A stretch of 64,000 nucleotides of DNA from Thiobacillus denitrificans (GTDB taxonomy: Bacteria > Pseudomonadota > Gammaproteobacteria > Burkholderiales > Thiobacillaceae), in contig DYIY01000011.1 of the NCBI GenBank assembly GCA_020723405.1, forward strand, positions 1 through 64,000, in the 5' to 3' direction. Made by a program: the position numbers and the translations under genes. Positions 1-7,129 of this stretch are shown one piece after another; the first letter of the stretch is position 1, and each line of letters begins with the position of its first letter. The notes below the pieces were generated by a model. It saw nothing but the letters and a program-made list of their open reading frames with translations. It searched no databases and was not told the DNA's origin.

Positions 1-152
1 CATGATTAGAAAGCAAAGAACTATGGCCGCTTCTGCCGTGTCATGCTCGACCTCACCCCCTGAGGTGTCCTCGCACTCACTGTCACAGACACGAGCCGCT
101 CTCAATATAGGAAAACTTTCATCTTCGGGGGCGAGCCTCGGGATCATGATTG

Positions 153-159
153 GTTAGGC
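153..159 (+). other. Integron recombination core GTTAGGC upstream of first cassette
   Basis: This perfect GTTRRRY core lies 8 bases before the first cassette gene. In the preceding 150 bases I see no matching RYYYAAC inverse core and no convincing hairpin, so it is either the attI side of the platform or a poorly conserved attC. Bases 1-152 otherwise hold no gene that can be supported. Confidence 0.5.
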
Positions 160-167
160 CTCACAGA

Positions 168-677
168 GTGACCGTCACTGCCGACCAACTTCTAAGCATC
201 GTCGCAGCCGAGCTTGCTGAGCTGAATGACGCCCGCGTCTCCGCACACGTCCAGTCGCTTCTCGTCGCCCCCGTGCCTATCCTCCGCGGGTGGGATTACG
301 GGTCTCCGGATGAAGCGTACCCGTGTTGGTCCGTTCTTGAGCACGAGCCGTCCAACTCTGGCATCGCATACTGTGAAAGCGGGTTCGGCCCAAGCGATCC
401 TTGGGGCTTGGTCTTCCTCACGGGCACGGAGCAAATGTCAATGGGCATGGATTCAGGCTGGTTCCCGAGATTTCTCGACGCGTACTTCGAGTCCATGGCC
501 GCATCTGCGTTGCCAATCTGGCGCGTTTATCAACAGGGTGAAGGCAACTACCCGGGGCGGCCACTGTCAGCCGAGGGCCCCTGGCAAGCTACGTGGGCCG
601 AGGTTGAGCGCCTGCGCGCTCTTCATCCGAACACTCGCTACCACTGCGCTCAGAGCATCTACCGCAGCGAGGCCTAA
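168..677 (+). CDS. Cassette-encoded hypothetical protein (169 aa)
   Basis: No family recognised. The product is a soluble-looking protein of about 169 residues without signal peptide or membrane segment, rich in aromatic residues (for example the region near residues 45-110 with several Trp, Tyr and Cys). I start it at the GTG at 168 because this lies inside the cassette; a TTG at 150 is also in frame but precedes the recombination core. The TAA stop lies within the inverse core of the following attC, which is typical of integron cassettes. Base composition is lower in GC than the chromosomal genes to the right. Function unknown; many cassettes encode such orphan proteins. Confidence 0.65.
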   Translation: MTVTADQLLSIVAAELAELNDARVSAHVQSLLVAPVPILRGWDYGSPDEAYPCWSVLEHEPSNSGIAYCESGFGPSDPWGLVFLTGTEQMSMGMDSGWFPRFLDAYFESMAASALPIWRVYQQGEGNYPGRPLSAEGPWQATWAEVERLRALHPNTRYHCAQSIYRSEA

Positions 678-797
678 CCCTTCGCTCGAGTGGACGCGCT
701 CCGGCATGGCACTTGGCCCGCGCGGCGCTTGTTCATATCATGCACCGCGCGGGCCAAGCGCCATGCCTGCGCGCGCCCCTCAGCTCAAACGTTAGCC
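672..797 (+). repeat. attC site 1 (126 bp)
   Basis: The site starts with GCCTAAC (672-678, fits RYYYAAC) and ends with GTTAGCC (791-797, fits GTTRRRY). Between them lies a strong imperfect inverted repeat whose central arms read GGCCCGCGCGG and CCGCGCGGGCC. It separates the first and second cassette genes and contains the stop codon of the first. Confidence 0.85.
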
Positions 798-800
798 AAA

Positions 801-1346
801 ATGGATACCCAGCGTCGTCGCCTTCTGGCCAACCTTACGGTAACCGCCGTCACCACACAGTTGTTTGGTTGTGGCGTGCTGTCCGGTGGCGCAATGAAAC
901 CCTCGAACTCCGCTGAAAAACTACGGGAGTTTCTTGCAGCACGAGGCTTTGATCAGAGCCAAGCAATGGCTCCCCAGCTAGTTTCTAATGGCATCGAATT
1001 CTATAAATCCGTTCGCTGCTCAGGCCTAGCCGCCGATCCCCAGGCTGACATGCTACTTGTCCAATGGGGCGTTTTTAATTGGGGCAAGGGCGAGCACTTC
1101 GAGTTTGACCTTACACGCCAATTCATCCGTTCAGGTGCCTTCGGCGACGACGCCATTAGTCAGCTTCGTTTCACCGCATATTACCCACCTACACAAGCAC
1201 TTCGCTTAATAGAGGCAGAAAACCTTTGGTGCCGTTCGCTTGCTGATGTTGCGGTATTTGAGAGCTTCATCCGGGGTAGTGCCGCATTCAGGGCGGTGAG
1301 TTTATTGCCGCCATTACGGCTGGCTATCGAATGGGGGCAGGTGTAA
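801..1346 (+). CDS. Cassette-encoded putative lipoprotein (181 aa)
   Basis: The protein begins with a signal sequence: residues 5-8 are QRRR, followed by a hydrophobic stretch and a lipobox-like LFGC near residue 24, so an exported lipoprotein is likely. The RRR-L-L start resembles a Tat signal, but this is not certain. The mature part of about 155 residues has no motif I recognise. The start ATG at 801 lies 4 bases after the attC core, as usual for cassettes, and an upstream in-frame extension would run through the attC site. Function unknown. Confidence 0.65.
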   Translation: MDTQRRRLLANLTVTAVTTQLFGCGVLSGGAMKPSNSAEKLREFLAARGFDQSQAMAPQLVSNGIEFYKSVRCSGLAADPQADMLLVQWGVFNWGKGEHFEFDLTRQFIRSGAFGDDAISQLRFTAYYPPTQALRLIEAENLWCRSLADVAVFESFIRGSAAFRAVSLLPPLRLAIEWGQV

Positions 1347-1347
1347 T

Positions 1348-1428
1348 GGCTAACAATCGCTTCGAGCGGGACGCTCCAACAGCCGGCTTCGCCGCCTGTT
1401 TCCGCGCCCCTCAAGCAAAACGTTGGGC
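1348..1428 (+). repeat. attC site 2 (81 bp)
   Basis: GGCTAAC (1348-1354, one mismatch to RYYYAAC) pairs with GTTGGGC (1422-1428). The outer arms, including TCGCTTCGAGCGGGACGC on the left and GCGCCCCTCAAGC on the right, can fold together, with a short stem GCCGGCTTCGCCG-like centre. The site lies 1 base after the stop of the second cassette gene. Confidence 0.8.
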
Positions 1429-1431
1429 GTC

Positions 1432-1833
1432 ATGAGCATGAAGCACAATTCAGCCGCACTTGCCTTTCTTGTCGCTGGTTGTTCCCAGCTTGCTCCTTAT
1501 TCTCAAACTGTCGTTGGCAGTCTGGTGCAATCCGGCGCTCCCCTTGTAGGTGTCCCGGTTCGTCTCGTTGTCTCGCCCTCCGGCCAAAGCCAGCCGTGTT
1601 CCCCCGCTGTTGCCGAGTCTGTCACTGACCAAGAAGGCAATTTCTCGCTTTCCGCCCAATACTCGCCACGCTGGTCGGAGAACTTTGCTGTTCTCATTCA
1701 GCATCATGCCGTGTGTGTTCAACTCGGTGCCGGCTGGTCGCCCGCTTGGGAACTCACTACAGGCCCAGCCCTTCGCAGTCTTTCTCTGCGGTGCGCGCTC
1801 GGTGAAAACAAAAAGGTGGTATGTGAGGCGTAA
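1432..1833 (+). CDS. Cassette-encoded putative lipoprotein (133 aa)
   Basis: A short protein with an N-terminal signal (MSMKHNS then a hydrophobic run) ending in the lipobox-like LVAGC, so probably a lipoprotein. The remaining ~110 residues look like a small beta-rich domain (segment VGVPVRLVVSPSG and a later DQEGNFSLSAQYSP), reminiscent of carboxypeptidase-regulatory-like or SpaA-like folds, which bind no known ligand here. Two ATGs (1432 and 1438) are possible starts. The stop is 3 bases before the next attC. Family not firmly recognised. Confidence 0.6.
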   Translation: MSMKHNSAALAFLVAGCSQLAPYSQTVVGSLVQSGAPLVGVPVRLVVSPSGQSQPCSPAVAESVTDQEGNFSLSAQYSPRWSENFAVLIQHHAVCVQLGAGWSPAWELTTGPALRSLSLRCALGENKKVVCEA

Positions 1834-1836
1834 GTC

Positions 1837-1925
1837 GCCCAACCCTGCGCTCAACCCGGACGCCCAAAGGCTGCGCTTTAGGTTCCCTCCGTTGCGCTCC
1901 GGCGCAGATTAGCTCCACGTAAGGC
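1837..1925 (+). repeat. attC site 3, degenerate (89 bp)
   Basis: The left end GCCCAACCCTGCGCTCAACC (1837-1856) is a classic attC left arm. The right end reads AGCTCCACGTAAGGC, one or two changes from the usual AGCTCAACGTTAGGC, so the recombination core is GTAAGGC instead of GTTAGGC. It probably recombines poorly. Confidence 0.65.
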
Positions 1926-1930
1926 GGCTC

Positions 1931-2329
1931 ATGTCCACCACTGCAATAGTCATCGCCTGTGTAGTCGCCTTCGTCGGGGGCGCAGTGATCCTTCTTCGCA
2001 TTGCTGGCAGCAACGCCGCGCCTGACGTTGCAGTCTTGTCGCTGCTTCGGCAGGCGGGCTCAGACCTGAACAAGCCACACGAGATCGAGTTCTTCCTTTA
2101 CTTGCCAAACCAGGCGGCGGCGGAGCGCGTGGCCACGAAGTTGGTACATCAGGGGTTCGGCACAAGCGTAAGTGCTGCGGCCAGCGGCAAGCCAGGTTGG
2201 CTGCTTCTTGCCACTCGAACAATGGTTCCCGGCGTTGCCGAACTGGTGCGTCTGCGCGCGCCCCTTTCCGCGCACGCCTCGGCCGAGCAGGGCGAGTACG
2301 ACGGATGGGGCACTCCAGCCGTCAAATGA
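1931..2329 (+). CDS. RraB-like (RNase E regulator family) protein with N-terminal membrane helix
   Basis: Residues 4-25 form one hydrophobic helix. The part after about residue 45 carries the RraB signature: a charged turn NKPHEIEFFLYLP, then the A-A-A-ERVATKL helix and GWLLLATRTMVP. RraB proteins bind the C-terminal half of RNase E and inhibit mRNA decay; cassette- or membrane-anchored relatives of this domain are common and untested. Start ATG at 1931 is 5 bases behind the degenerate attC 3. Length (132 aa) fits a single domain plus anchor. The role in this organism is unknown; assignment to the family is by motif recognition only. Confidence 0.7.
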   Translation: MSTTAIVIACVVAFVGGAVILLRIAGSNAAPDVAVLSLLRQAGSDLNKPHEIEFFLYLPNQAAAERVATKLVHQGFGTSVSAAASGKPGWLLLATRTMVPGVAELVRLRAPLSAHASAEQGEYDGWGTPAVK

Positions 2330-2380
2330 GCCAGTCCGCTTCGCGGCCTGTCGCCCGCGCGTAAGTTCAAATGTTGTCGC
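2330..2380 (+). repeat. Possible remnant attC after the RraB-like gene
   Basis: The stretch ends in AGTTCAAATGTTGTC, which resembles a decayed attC right arm (AGCTCAAACGTTAGG). No intact inverse core is visible on the left side. This may mark the right end of the array. Confidence 0.3.
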
Positions 2381-2817
2381 TTGGCAACACCACCACAAAT
2401 CAGCGGACGCCGAGATGACGCCCAATCGTGCATCTGCTCCCCGCCCTTCTAACGCGGCGATCCCATCCTCAACAGGCTGGTGAGACTCCCCTGGCCACCC
2501 GTTTGCCAACCGAGCGGATAAAGAGGATAGTGCCGGGCTGCACCAAGTCCCCGTCCCGACGGGCACATCCAGCGTCCACCCCACTTGCGGTGGACTCGCA
2601 CTCACCCTCCCCTCGCCGACTTGAGCTTTTCCAGCACGGGGCTTTTGGAAAGTTCAAGCATGATCACCCGCCTCAAGGGCTTGTGGGGCAGCGGTAACCG
2701 CTCCGAGGACTGAGTCAGCTCCGCCCCGGCCTGCCGGGTCTGAAGTCTGTCAGGTAGGCCCGCTTGTCGGGGGGCCGCCCTCGATCACACCAATCACCTA
2801 TTTCTCGGAGGCATCCC
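2381..2817. other. Gene-free spacer between cassette array and infA
   Basis: I see no supported gene here. A short hairpin GTCCACC/GGTGGAC lies at 2574-2595. Bases 2806-2811 (CGGAGG) are the ribosome-binding site of the following gene. The stretch may be residual cassette DNA. Confidence 0.4.
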
Positions 2818-3090
2818 ATGGCCAAGGAAGAACTACTCGAAATGCAGGGCGTCGTCACGGAAGTCCTGCCCGACGCCCGTTACCTCGTCGCCCTGGAGAA
2901 CGGCCACTCTCTGGTGGCCTACAGCGCTGGGAAAATGCGCAAGCACCATATCCGGATTCTTACCGGCGACAAGGTTTCCCTGGAGCTTTCCCCGTACGAT
3001 TTGAGCAAGGGGCGCATCACTTTCCGGCATATTGAAAACCGCAACGCGAGCGCCGCCCCCCAACCCAACTATCGGGCGAAGAAGCACTGA
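2818..3090 (+). CDS. infA: Translation initiation factor IF-1 (long form)
   Basis: IF-1 binds the 30S A site during initiation. The N-terminal 72 residues are a complete S1/OB-fold IF-1: [11 protein letters not shown], then [16 protein letters not shown] and [13 protein letters not shown] with RITFRH at the end. The protein is 90 aa instead of the usual 72 because of a basic tail (residues 73-90). Betaproteobacteria often have a second, slightly longer IF-1 gene away from the ribosomal operon; this fits that class. ATG at 2818 has a good Shine-Dalgarno CGGAGG. It stands alone between the cassettes and the nif genes. Confidence 0.93.
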   Translation: MAKEELLEMQGVVTEVLPDARYLVALENGHSLVAYSAGKMRKHHIRILTGDKVSLELSPYDLSKGRITFRHIENRNASAAPQPNYRAKKH

Positions 3091-3289
3091 AATCCCGTAT
3101 CCCCCGCCGGGCTGCCACCGCAGGGGCTGGGTAGACGATGGGCCGGTGCGGTGTGCTTTCGGGGGAGGTGGAGAGAAGGCCCATACTCTGCCTGGCTTTG
3201 TCCGGGGAGGCGCGCCGCCAAAGACGCTCCATCATCTTCGCCCGATCAGCGCGGTGGCCTACACCGCCATCACTTCCCGTTCGGCGGGC

Positions 3290-3781
3290 TCACGGCGGCT
3301 GGCCATCTCCGTCCAGGGATTCGACCAGGGCCGAGAGCACCGATGCGCCGCTGCCATCCTCGCTATCCAATGCATTCAGGATGGCAAGGTATTGGTTGGC
3401 CACAACCGGGTGATTGCGACGCAGGGCGATGAAGGCCATGGCCTTCAGGGCGAGTAGCGCTTGGCTCGCCTGGGGGGTGTTCCAGGCGGGAAGCAGGTTC
3501 CGCTGCCATAGGGCGGCATCGGGAGGCAGGCCGCATTGGCGAGCGGCTTCCGCCAGGGACCGGGCGGCGAAATCCTGGGCCTGATCAAAGCGCCGCTGGC
3601 GGTTGTAGAACTTGATGATGGCCCGGTACAGAGGCAGGGGGTCGGCCGCCTGGGTGCAGGCGTACTCGAGCAGAAAATCGCCTCTGTGGGGGTCCTGCCG
3701 GTAGCCGGCCATGGCCTGGTTGAGCAGGGCCTGGGCTTCGCTTTCGAGTTCCAGTTCGGCCGGGTCTGCCAGGTCAGTCAT
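3290..3781 (-). CDS. Uncharacterised helical protein, last gene of the nifN-nifX operon (163 aa)
   Basis: The product is soluble, acidic and almost wholly alpha-helical, with helix pairs that look like degenerate tetratricopeptide repeats (for example around residues 45-75, ADPLPLYRAIIKFYNRQRRF, and around 105-135). Its ATG at 3781 overlaps the 3' end of the SagB-type gene by 8 bases, which indicates translational coupling in the same operon. No catalytic motif is visible. It could be a partner or assembly protein for the flavin enzyme upstream, but this is inference from the overlap only. Confidence 0.7.
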   Translation of the reverse strand: MTDLADPAELELESEAQALLNQAMAGYRQDPHRGDFLLEYACTQAADPLPLYRAIIKFYNRQRRFDQAQDFAARSLAEAARQCGLPPDAALWQRNLLPAWNTPQASQALLALKAMAFIALRRNHPVVANQYLAILNALDSEDGSGASVLSALVESLDGDGQPP

Positions 3782-5387
3782 AAGCGGGGCGGGTGAGCAG
3801 GCGGGGATCTTCCACCGGCATCCCGACGGCGATGTGGTAGAGCACCTGGAAGCGTTGGTCGGTGAGGCCAAGTATTTCGTGCATGGCGTCGTCGAAGAAA
3901 CAGCCGATGCCGGTGGCCCGCCAGCCCCGGGCTTCCGCCTCCAGGTAGAACTGATGGCCCAGCATGCCCGCCTCCCAGTGCAGGTGCCGGTAGGCGGCCG
4001 GGTTCTCGCCCAGGGGGCCGTCGAATTCGGCCACGAACATGGCTGCCACGGCGCACTGGGCGGCGATGTCCTGGTGGCAGGACACGGTGCGGGCAGCGTT
4101 GGCGCATTTGGCCCGGATGAGGTGGATGAGGGGTAGGTCCGCCATACCCTGCGCCCGTTCCCAGGCCAGGTCCTGGCGCAAGGCCTGCCTAAGGGCGCCT
4201 TCGCCGTGGGCCGAACGGGGCAGGATATAGACCCCGGGGGCCAGGCCGCTGACCCGGTGGACCATCAGCACCGGGTGGACCCGGGGTGCGAGGGACCAGA
4301 GCCGCCAGGCAGGTGAGCCACCGGGCAGCAGGGCCGCGATCAGGGCGGCAAAGCTGGCCAGGGGCATTTCCGAGCGGCCATCGAAGGCCTGGGCGCTACG
4401 GCGCTTGAGGATGACGGCGGTGGCGGAGGGAGGGGCGGGATCCCGCCCGGGGGTTCCCTCTCCCTCCGCGCCCCTGCCGGGGGAGGGGGGGCGGGCCGTG
4501 GGGAGAAGGGGGGGTAGAACACCCCGGCTGGCCTGGGCCACTTCATCGATGACTGGCCACTGGTACAAGGGTTTGGGGTCCAGCAGACCGGGGCGGCCGT
4601 ACCACTGGCCCCAACCGCCGGGGACGGGGGCCCCAGGGGCGGGATGGAGGGCCAACAGGCATTCCGGTTCTTCTGCTTCCACGCCCTGGTAGTCGTCGTC
4701 GCGATCCAGGCCCAGGACCTGGGCAAGCCGTTCCGGTTCCAGGTTCTGCAGACGGGGGGCCCAGCCCAGCACGGCAGCGGCCGCCGCCACGGCGGCCAGC
4801 AGATGCCCCATGTCTAGTTGGCAGTAGCGGAAGGCCCGTTCGCCGTACTTCCAGGCTTCCCGCCAGGGGATGCTGCTGAAGCCGAGCCAGAGGGCGGTCT
4901 CCCCGGGTTGCCCCCCCAGCCCCGGACCCTCTCCCGCCGGGGTGTGGGGGGTGTCGGCGCGCAGTTCCAGGCTGTGGTCCCGGGGTTGATAGTGATACAG
5001 GCCGTCAGCCATTCCGGCCACTCCCCGGGCCATGACCCAGGTTTCGGTGGGATGCAGGTTGCCGGAGGACGGATTGGCACGCAGGGCCCAGCGGCTGCCG
5101 GCGTATTCCTTCCAGGCGGTGAGGGCGGCGCAGAGGCGGAGGAGAACGGCCAGGTTGTCCAGGGTCAGGGCTGCCGGCTCCCGGTCGGCATCCAGTTCGT
5201 CCCAGGCCACGGCCAAGTCAGGCAGCGCCCGGGGCAAGGCCAGACGGGGGCTGCCGGTCCAGTGGCGGAAGGGGTCCGGCTGGGCATCCCAGTCCAGGCT
5301 CCCGGGTCCGGCGGCGTAACGATCCAGGCGGTGCTTGGTGCGCTCGTGGTAGGCGCGGACCCGGGCCGTCGCCTCGCCAGGCGTCAT
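3774..5387 (-). CDS. SagB/ThcOx-type nitroreductase-family oxidoreductase, two-domain (537 aa)
   Basis: Two nitroreductase-like domains are joined by a Pro-rich linker at about residues 290-320. The N-terminal half contains the SagB landmark RANPSSGNLHPTETW and DGLYHYQPRDHSLE. The C-terminal half contains ILKRRSAQAF and a C-terminal segment HWEAGMLGHQFYLEAEARG followed by GIGCFFDD. Members use FMN and oxidise peptide azolines or do unknown redox chemistry. No YcaO cyclase or precursor peptide is visible nearby, so a RiPP role is unlikely; the gene sits in the nif operon with nifZ and ferredoxins. Start ATG at 5387 overlaps the nifZ stop (ATGA). The substrate is unknown. Confidence 0.8.
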   Translation of the reverse strand: MTPGEATARVRAYHERTKHRLDRYAAGPGSLDWDAQPDPFRHWTGSPRLALPRALPDLAVAWDELDADREPAALTLDNLAVLLRLCAALTAWKEYAGSRWALRANPSSGNLHPTETWVMARGVAGMADGLYHYQPRDHSLELRADTPHTPAGEGPGLGGQPGETALWLGFSSIPWREAWKYGERAFRYCQLDMGHLLAAVAAAAAVLGWAPRLQNLEPERLAQVLGLDRDDDYQGVEAEEPECLLALHPAPGAPVPGGWGQWYGRPGLLDPKPLYQWPVIDEVAQASRGVLPPLLPTARPPSPGRGAEGEGTPGRDPAPPSATAVILKRRSAQAFDGRSEMPLASFAALIAALLPGGSPAWRLWSLAPRVHPVLMVHRVSGLAPGVYILPRSAHGEGALRQALRQDLAWERAQGMADLPLIHLIRAKCANAARTVSCHQDIAAQCAVAAMFVAEFDGPLGENPAAYRHLHWEAGMLGHQFYLEAEARGWRATGIGCFFDDAMHEILGLTDQRFQVLYHIAVGMPVEDPRLLTRPAYD

Positions 5388-5668
5388 GCCGCCACCGGCT
5401 CCTCGCCGTATTTCAGTTCTTCGGCCAGGCAGCCGATGGGTTCCCCCAGGTTGCCGTCGGGGCCGGTCTCGAAGCGCACCAGGTAGATTTCCTCCTCAGG
5501 CAGGGCTTCGGCGTGGCCCACGTTGACCACCACGCCCCGGGTGCCGGCGGCGACCAGCAGGGCGTCGGGTTCCCGTCCGGGGATGGCGCTCTCGCCGGTT
5601 TCCTCAACGGCTTCGTTGTAGAGATCCTGGGCGGCATAGACCAGGTCACCCATGGCATAGCGGTTCAT
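5384..5668 (-). CDS. nifZ: NifZ-family nitrogen fixation protein
   Basis: NifZ assists maturation of the P-cluster of the MoFe protein. The 94-residue protein begins MNRYAMGDLVYAAQDLYN, the NifZ start (RY..GD.V), and continues with the AAGTRGVVVNVGHAE strand segment and an EIYLVRFET strand that end the small SH3-like domain. It is shorter than the ~150-residue NifZ of Azotobacter and has only the core domain. ATG at 5668 has AAAGGA upstream. It overlaps the following SagB-type gene by 4 bases. Confidence 0.85.
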   Translation of the reverse strand: MNRYAMGDLVYAAQDLYNEAVEETGESAIPGREPDALLVAAGTRGVVVNVGHAEALPEEEIYLVRFETGPDGNLGEPIGCLAEELKYGEEPVAA

Positions 5669-5679
5669 GTTCCGTTCCT

Positions 5680-6108
5680 TTATCCGATGACCACCGTGTA
5701 GGCACGGCGCAACAATTCCAGTTCCACCGGGGTGCAGTCCCGGGCTTCGGTGATGGCGATGAAGCGGCAACCCGCCGCTTCGGCCTCGGCAAAGGGCGGG
5801 TCCACGTAGTTGATGGTGGCCAGTTGCACCGTCACCGGTCCGTCGGGAGTCTGCACCGTGGCATGGTATTCCGTCTCGGCCTTGAGACTGCCGTTGTCCA
5901 ATTTGAGCCGTTGTTCGGCGGCACGCAACCAGGCGTTGGGATGCAGGGCCACCGACGGCTCCCCTTCGCCTTCCTCTTCCACCACCGACAGGGTGGGCAA
6001 GGGCATGAAGGCAGTCATGCCATGGGGAAACCGCAGGAAGCGCAGGCGAGCGCTGGTTTTCTGCTTGTGGGCCAGGATGAGGCGCAGGTTGGTGGGAAAG
6101 TCGGGCAT
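5680..6108 (-). CDS. Uncharacterised nif-operon protein (142 aa)
   Basis: I do not recognise the family. The protein starts MPDFPTNLRLILAHKQKTSA and appears to be a small alpha/beta protein: a beta-rich middle (residues 20-60, with FLRFPHGMTAFMPLPT), a region with LKAETEYHATVQTPDG and a C-terminal AEAAGCRFIAITEARDC followed by a helix. One Cys pair is too far apart to be an obvious metal site. It lies 23 bases after the 119-residue gene and 11 bases before nifZ, inside the same operon, so it is very likely co-expressed with the nif genes. The ATG at 6108 has AAGGAACG upstream. Confidence 0.7.
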   Translation of the reverse strand: MPDFPTNLRLILAHKQKTSARLRFLRFPHGMTAFMPLPTLSVVEEEGEGEPSVALHPNAWLRAAEQRLKLDNGSLKAETEYHATVQTPDGPVTVQLATINYVDPPFAEAEAAGCRFIAITEARDCTPVELELLRRAYTVVIG

Positions 6109-6131
6109 GGGGCGTTCCTTGTACGTCCCGT

Positions 6132-6491
6132 TCACATGGCGGCCAGCACCCTGGGCTCGGCCTTCATCACCCCGTCCCGCCCCCAGGCGGTGATGGCTTC
6201 GATGAACAAGCCGGGCTTGCGGGGATGGCGCACGCACAGGTCGAATTCGGCGTAGTAGCTGCCGTCGCTGTTGACGATGAGCTTGCCCACCCGCTCGCCG
6301 TATTGGTTCCGCCAGATGCCTTCGTAGCCGGGCTGGCCATTGGCCGGGTCGGTGACCGTGGCCAGGATGGCGTTTTCCAGGCGGATGTCCGGCAGCTTGT
6401 CGGCGGGCAGGTACTTGGTGGCTTCGGCGCGCAGCATGTCCACCAGGTGGTGGGCGATGCGCTCGACCTCGGGGGGCAACTGGCTGGCCAT
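6132..6491 (-). CDS. Uncharacterised nif-operon protein (119 aa)
   Basis: A 119-residue soluble protein of unknown family. The N-terminal 35 residues are a long amphipathic helix (PPEVERIAHHLVDMLRAEA). The remainder reads as antiparallel strands: GIWRNQYGERVGKLIVNSDG, then SYYAEFDLCVRHPRKPGLF and FIEAITAWGRDG. It lies 10 bases behind the 2Fe-2S ferredoxin gene in the nif operon. Tightly packed position suggests a role connected with the neighbouring ferredoxins or nifZ, but nothing in the sequence shows it. Confidence 0.7.
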   Translation of the reverse strand: MASQLPPEVERIAHHLVDMLRAEATKYLPADKLPDIRLENAILATVTDPANGQPGYEGIWRNQYGERVGKLIVNSDGSYYAEFDLCVRHPRKPGLFIEAITAWGRDGVMKAEPRVLAAM

Positions 6492-6501
6492 GGCGTTCGG
6501 C

Positions 6502-6825
6502 TTACCAGACTTCCGCCGGTACCTTCAGGCGCTCCACGGGCGTGCCGCCGAGAAGGTGTTCGTCGAAGATGGCGGAAACGTCTTCCTTGGTCACGGCGCC
6601 GTACATCACCCCTTCCGGATAGACCAGCACGCTGGGACCCATGCCGCAGGGGCCCAGACAGCCGGTGGTGGTGATGGCCACCTTGTCGAAGCACTGGCGC
6701 TGTTGGAACTGGAACAGGAATTCGTCCAGCGTCTCCCGGCAGCCCCGCTCGGCACAGGAGCCCCGGGGATGGCCGGGCGGCCGGGCCTGGCCGCAGATGA
6801 AGACGTGTTTGGGCGGTCTGGGCAT
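6502..6825 (-). CDS. Thioredoxin-like [2Fe-2S] ferredoxin (Shethna FeSI type)
   Basis: Four cysteines are arranged as C11, C24, C56 and C60, the spacing of thioredoxin-fold 2Fe-2S ferredoxins such as Azotobacter FeSI and the NuoE-like domain. The motif KHVFICGQ and TGCLGPCGMGPS are characteristic. Such proteins carry low-potential electrons and in diazotrophs are encoded within nif clusters. The gene lies 10 bases downstream of fdxB in the nifN-nifX operon. The exact partner (nitrogenase reductase, or cofactor assembly) is not deducible. Confidence 0.88.
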   Translation of the reverse strand: MPRPPKHVFICGQARPPGHPRGSCAERGCRETLDEFLFQFQQRQCFDKVAITTTGCLGPCGMGPSVLVYPEGVMYGAVTKEDVSAIFDEHLLGGTPVERLKVPAEVW

Positions 6826-6835
6826 GATGGGTTCC

Positions 6836-7129
6836 TCAGTTGGCCACCGGCATGGCCAGGTGGGTATGGCATTGCTTCGGACAGACCCGGCCGCAGGCGC
6901 CGCAGCCGATGCAGTCCATGACGTTCTTCAGGGACATGACGCTCATCTGGTCTTCGTCCAGGTCCTCGTCCATCTCGTCTTCTTCACGATCCACCAGTTC
7001 GAACACGTCCCGGGGGCAGACCTTGTAGCAGCGGCCACAGCCGATGCAGGTCTTCTGGTTGAGTTCGGTGACGAAGGTGGGAGTCCAGCTCACTCCCCCA
7101 CGGGTCAGGGCGGTATAGGCGTCCATCAT
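6836..7129 (-). CDS. fdxB: Ferredoxin III, nif-specific, 2[4Fe-4S]
   Basis: The protein carries two CxxCxxCxxxCP motifs: CIGCGRCYKVCP at about residues 28-39 and CIGCGACGRVCP near 73-84, separated by an acidic insertion (EEDEMDEDLDEDQ) typical of the nif-specific ferredoxin III group. Such ferredoxins are found next to nifX and its partner and donate electrons to nitrogenase or its cofactor-assembly proteins. ATG at 7129 overlaps the stop of the upstream DUF683-type gene, so translation is coupled. Confidence 0.92.
   Translation of the reverse strand: MMDAYTALTRGGVSWTPTFVTELNQKTCIGCGRCYKVCPRDVFELVDREEDEMDEDLDEDQMSVMSLKNVMDCIGCGACGRVCPKQCHTHLAMPVAN

Larger units (their letters stand above)
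153..2380 (+). mobile_element. Integron gene-cassette array (right-hand part)
   Basis: Four short genes in the same orientation are separated by sites with the layout of integron attC elements: inverse core RYYYAAC close behind the stop codon, imperfect hairpin, and a GTTRRRY core just before the next start. The genes are visibly less GC-rich than the rest of the window and are unrelated in function. The attC sites become more degenerate from left to right, as expected for the old distal end of an array. No integrase gene is in the window; if one exists it should lie left of base 1. Seen directly: sites and orientation. Inferred: that the array was or is mobile. Confidence 0.8.

Noticed and set aside
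2-157. Short open frame at the window start (51 codons)
   Set aside because: Low-complexity Ser-rich translation with no ribosome-binding site; it crosses the recombination core and ends inside it.
192-434. Minus-strand frames opposite the first cassette gene
   Set aside because: Shadow frames with no start signal or family similarity.
690-800. Extension of the second cassette gene upstream to base 690
   Set aside because: The frame would run across the whole attC hairpin; the ATG at 801 behind the core is the normal cassette start.
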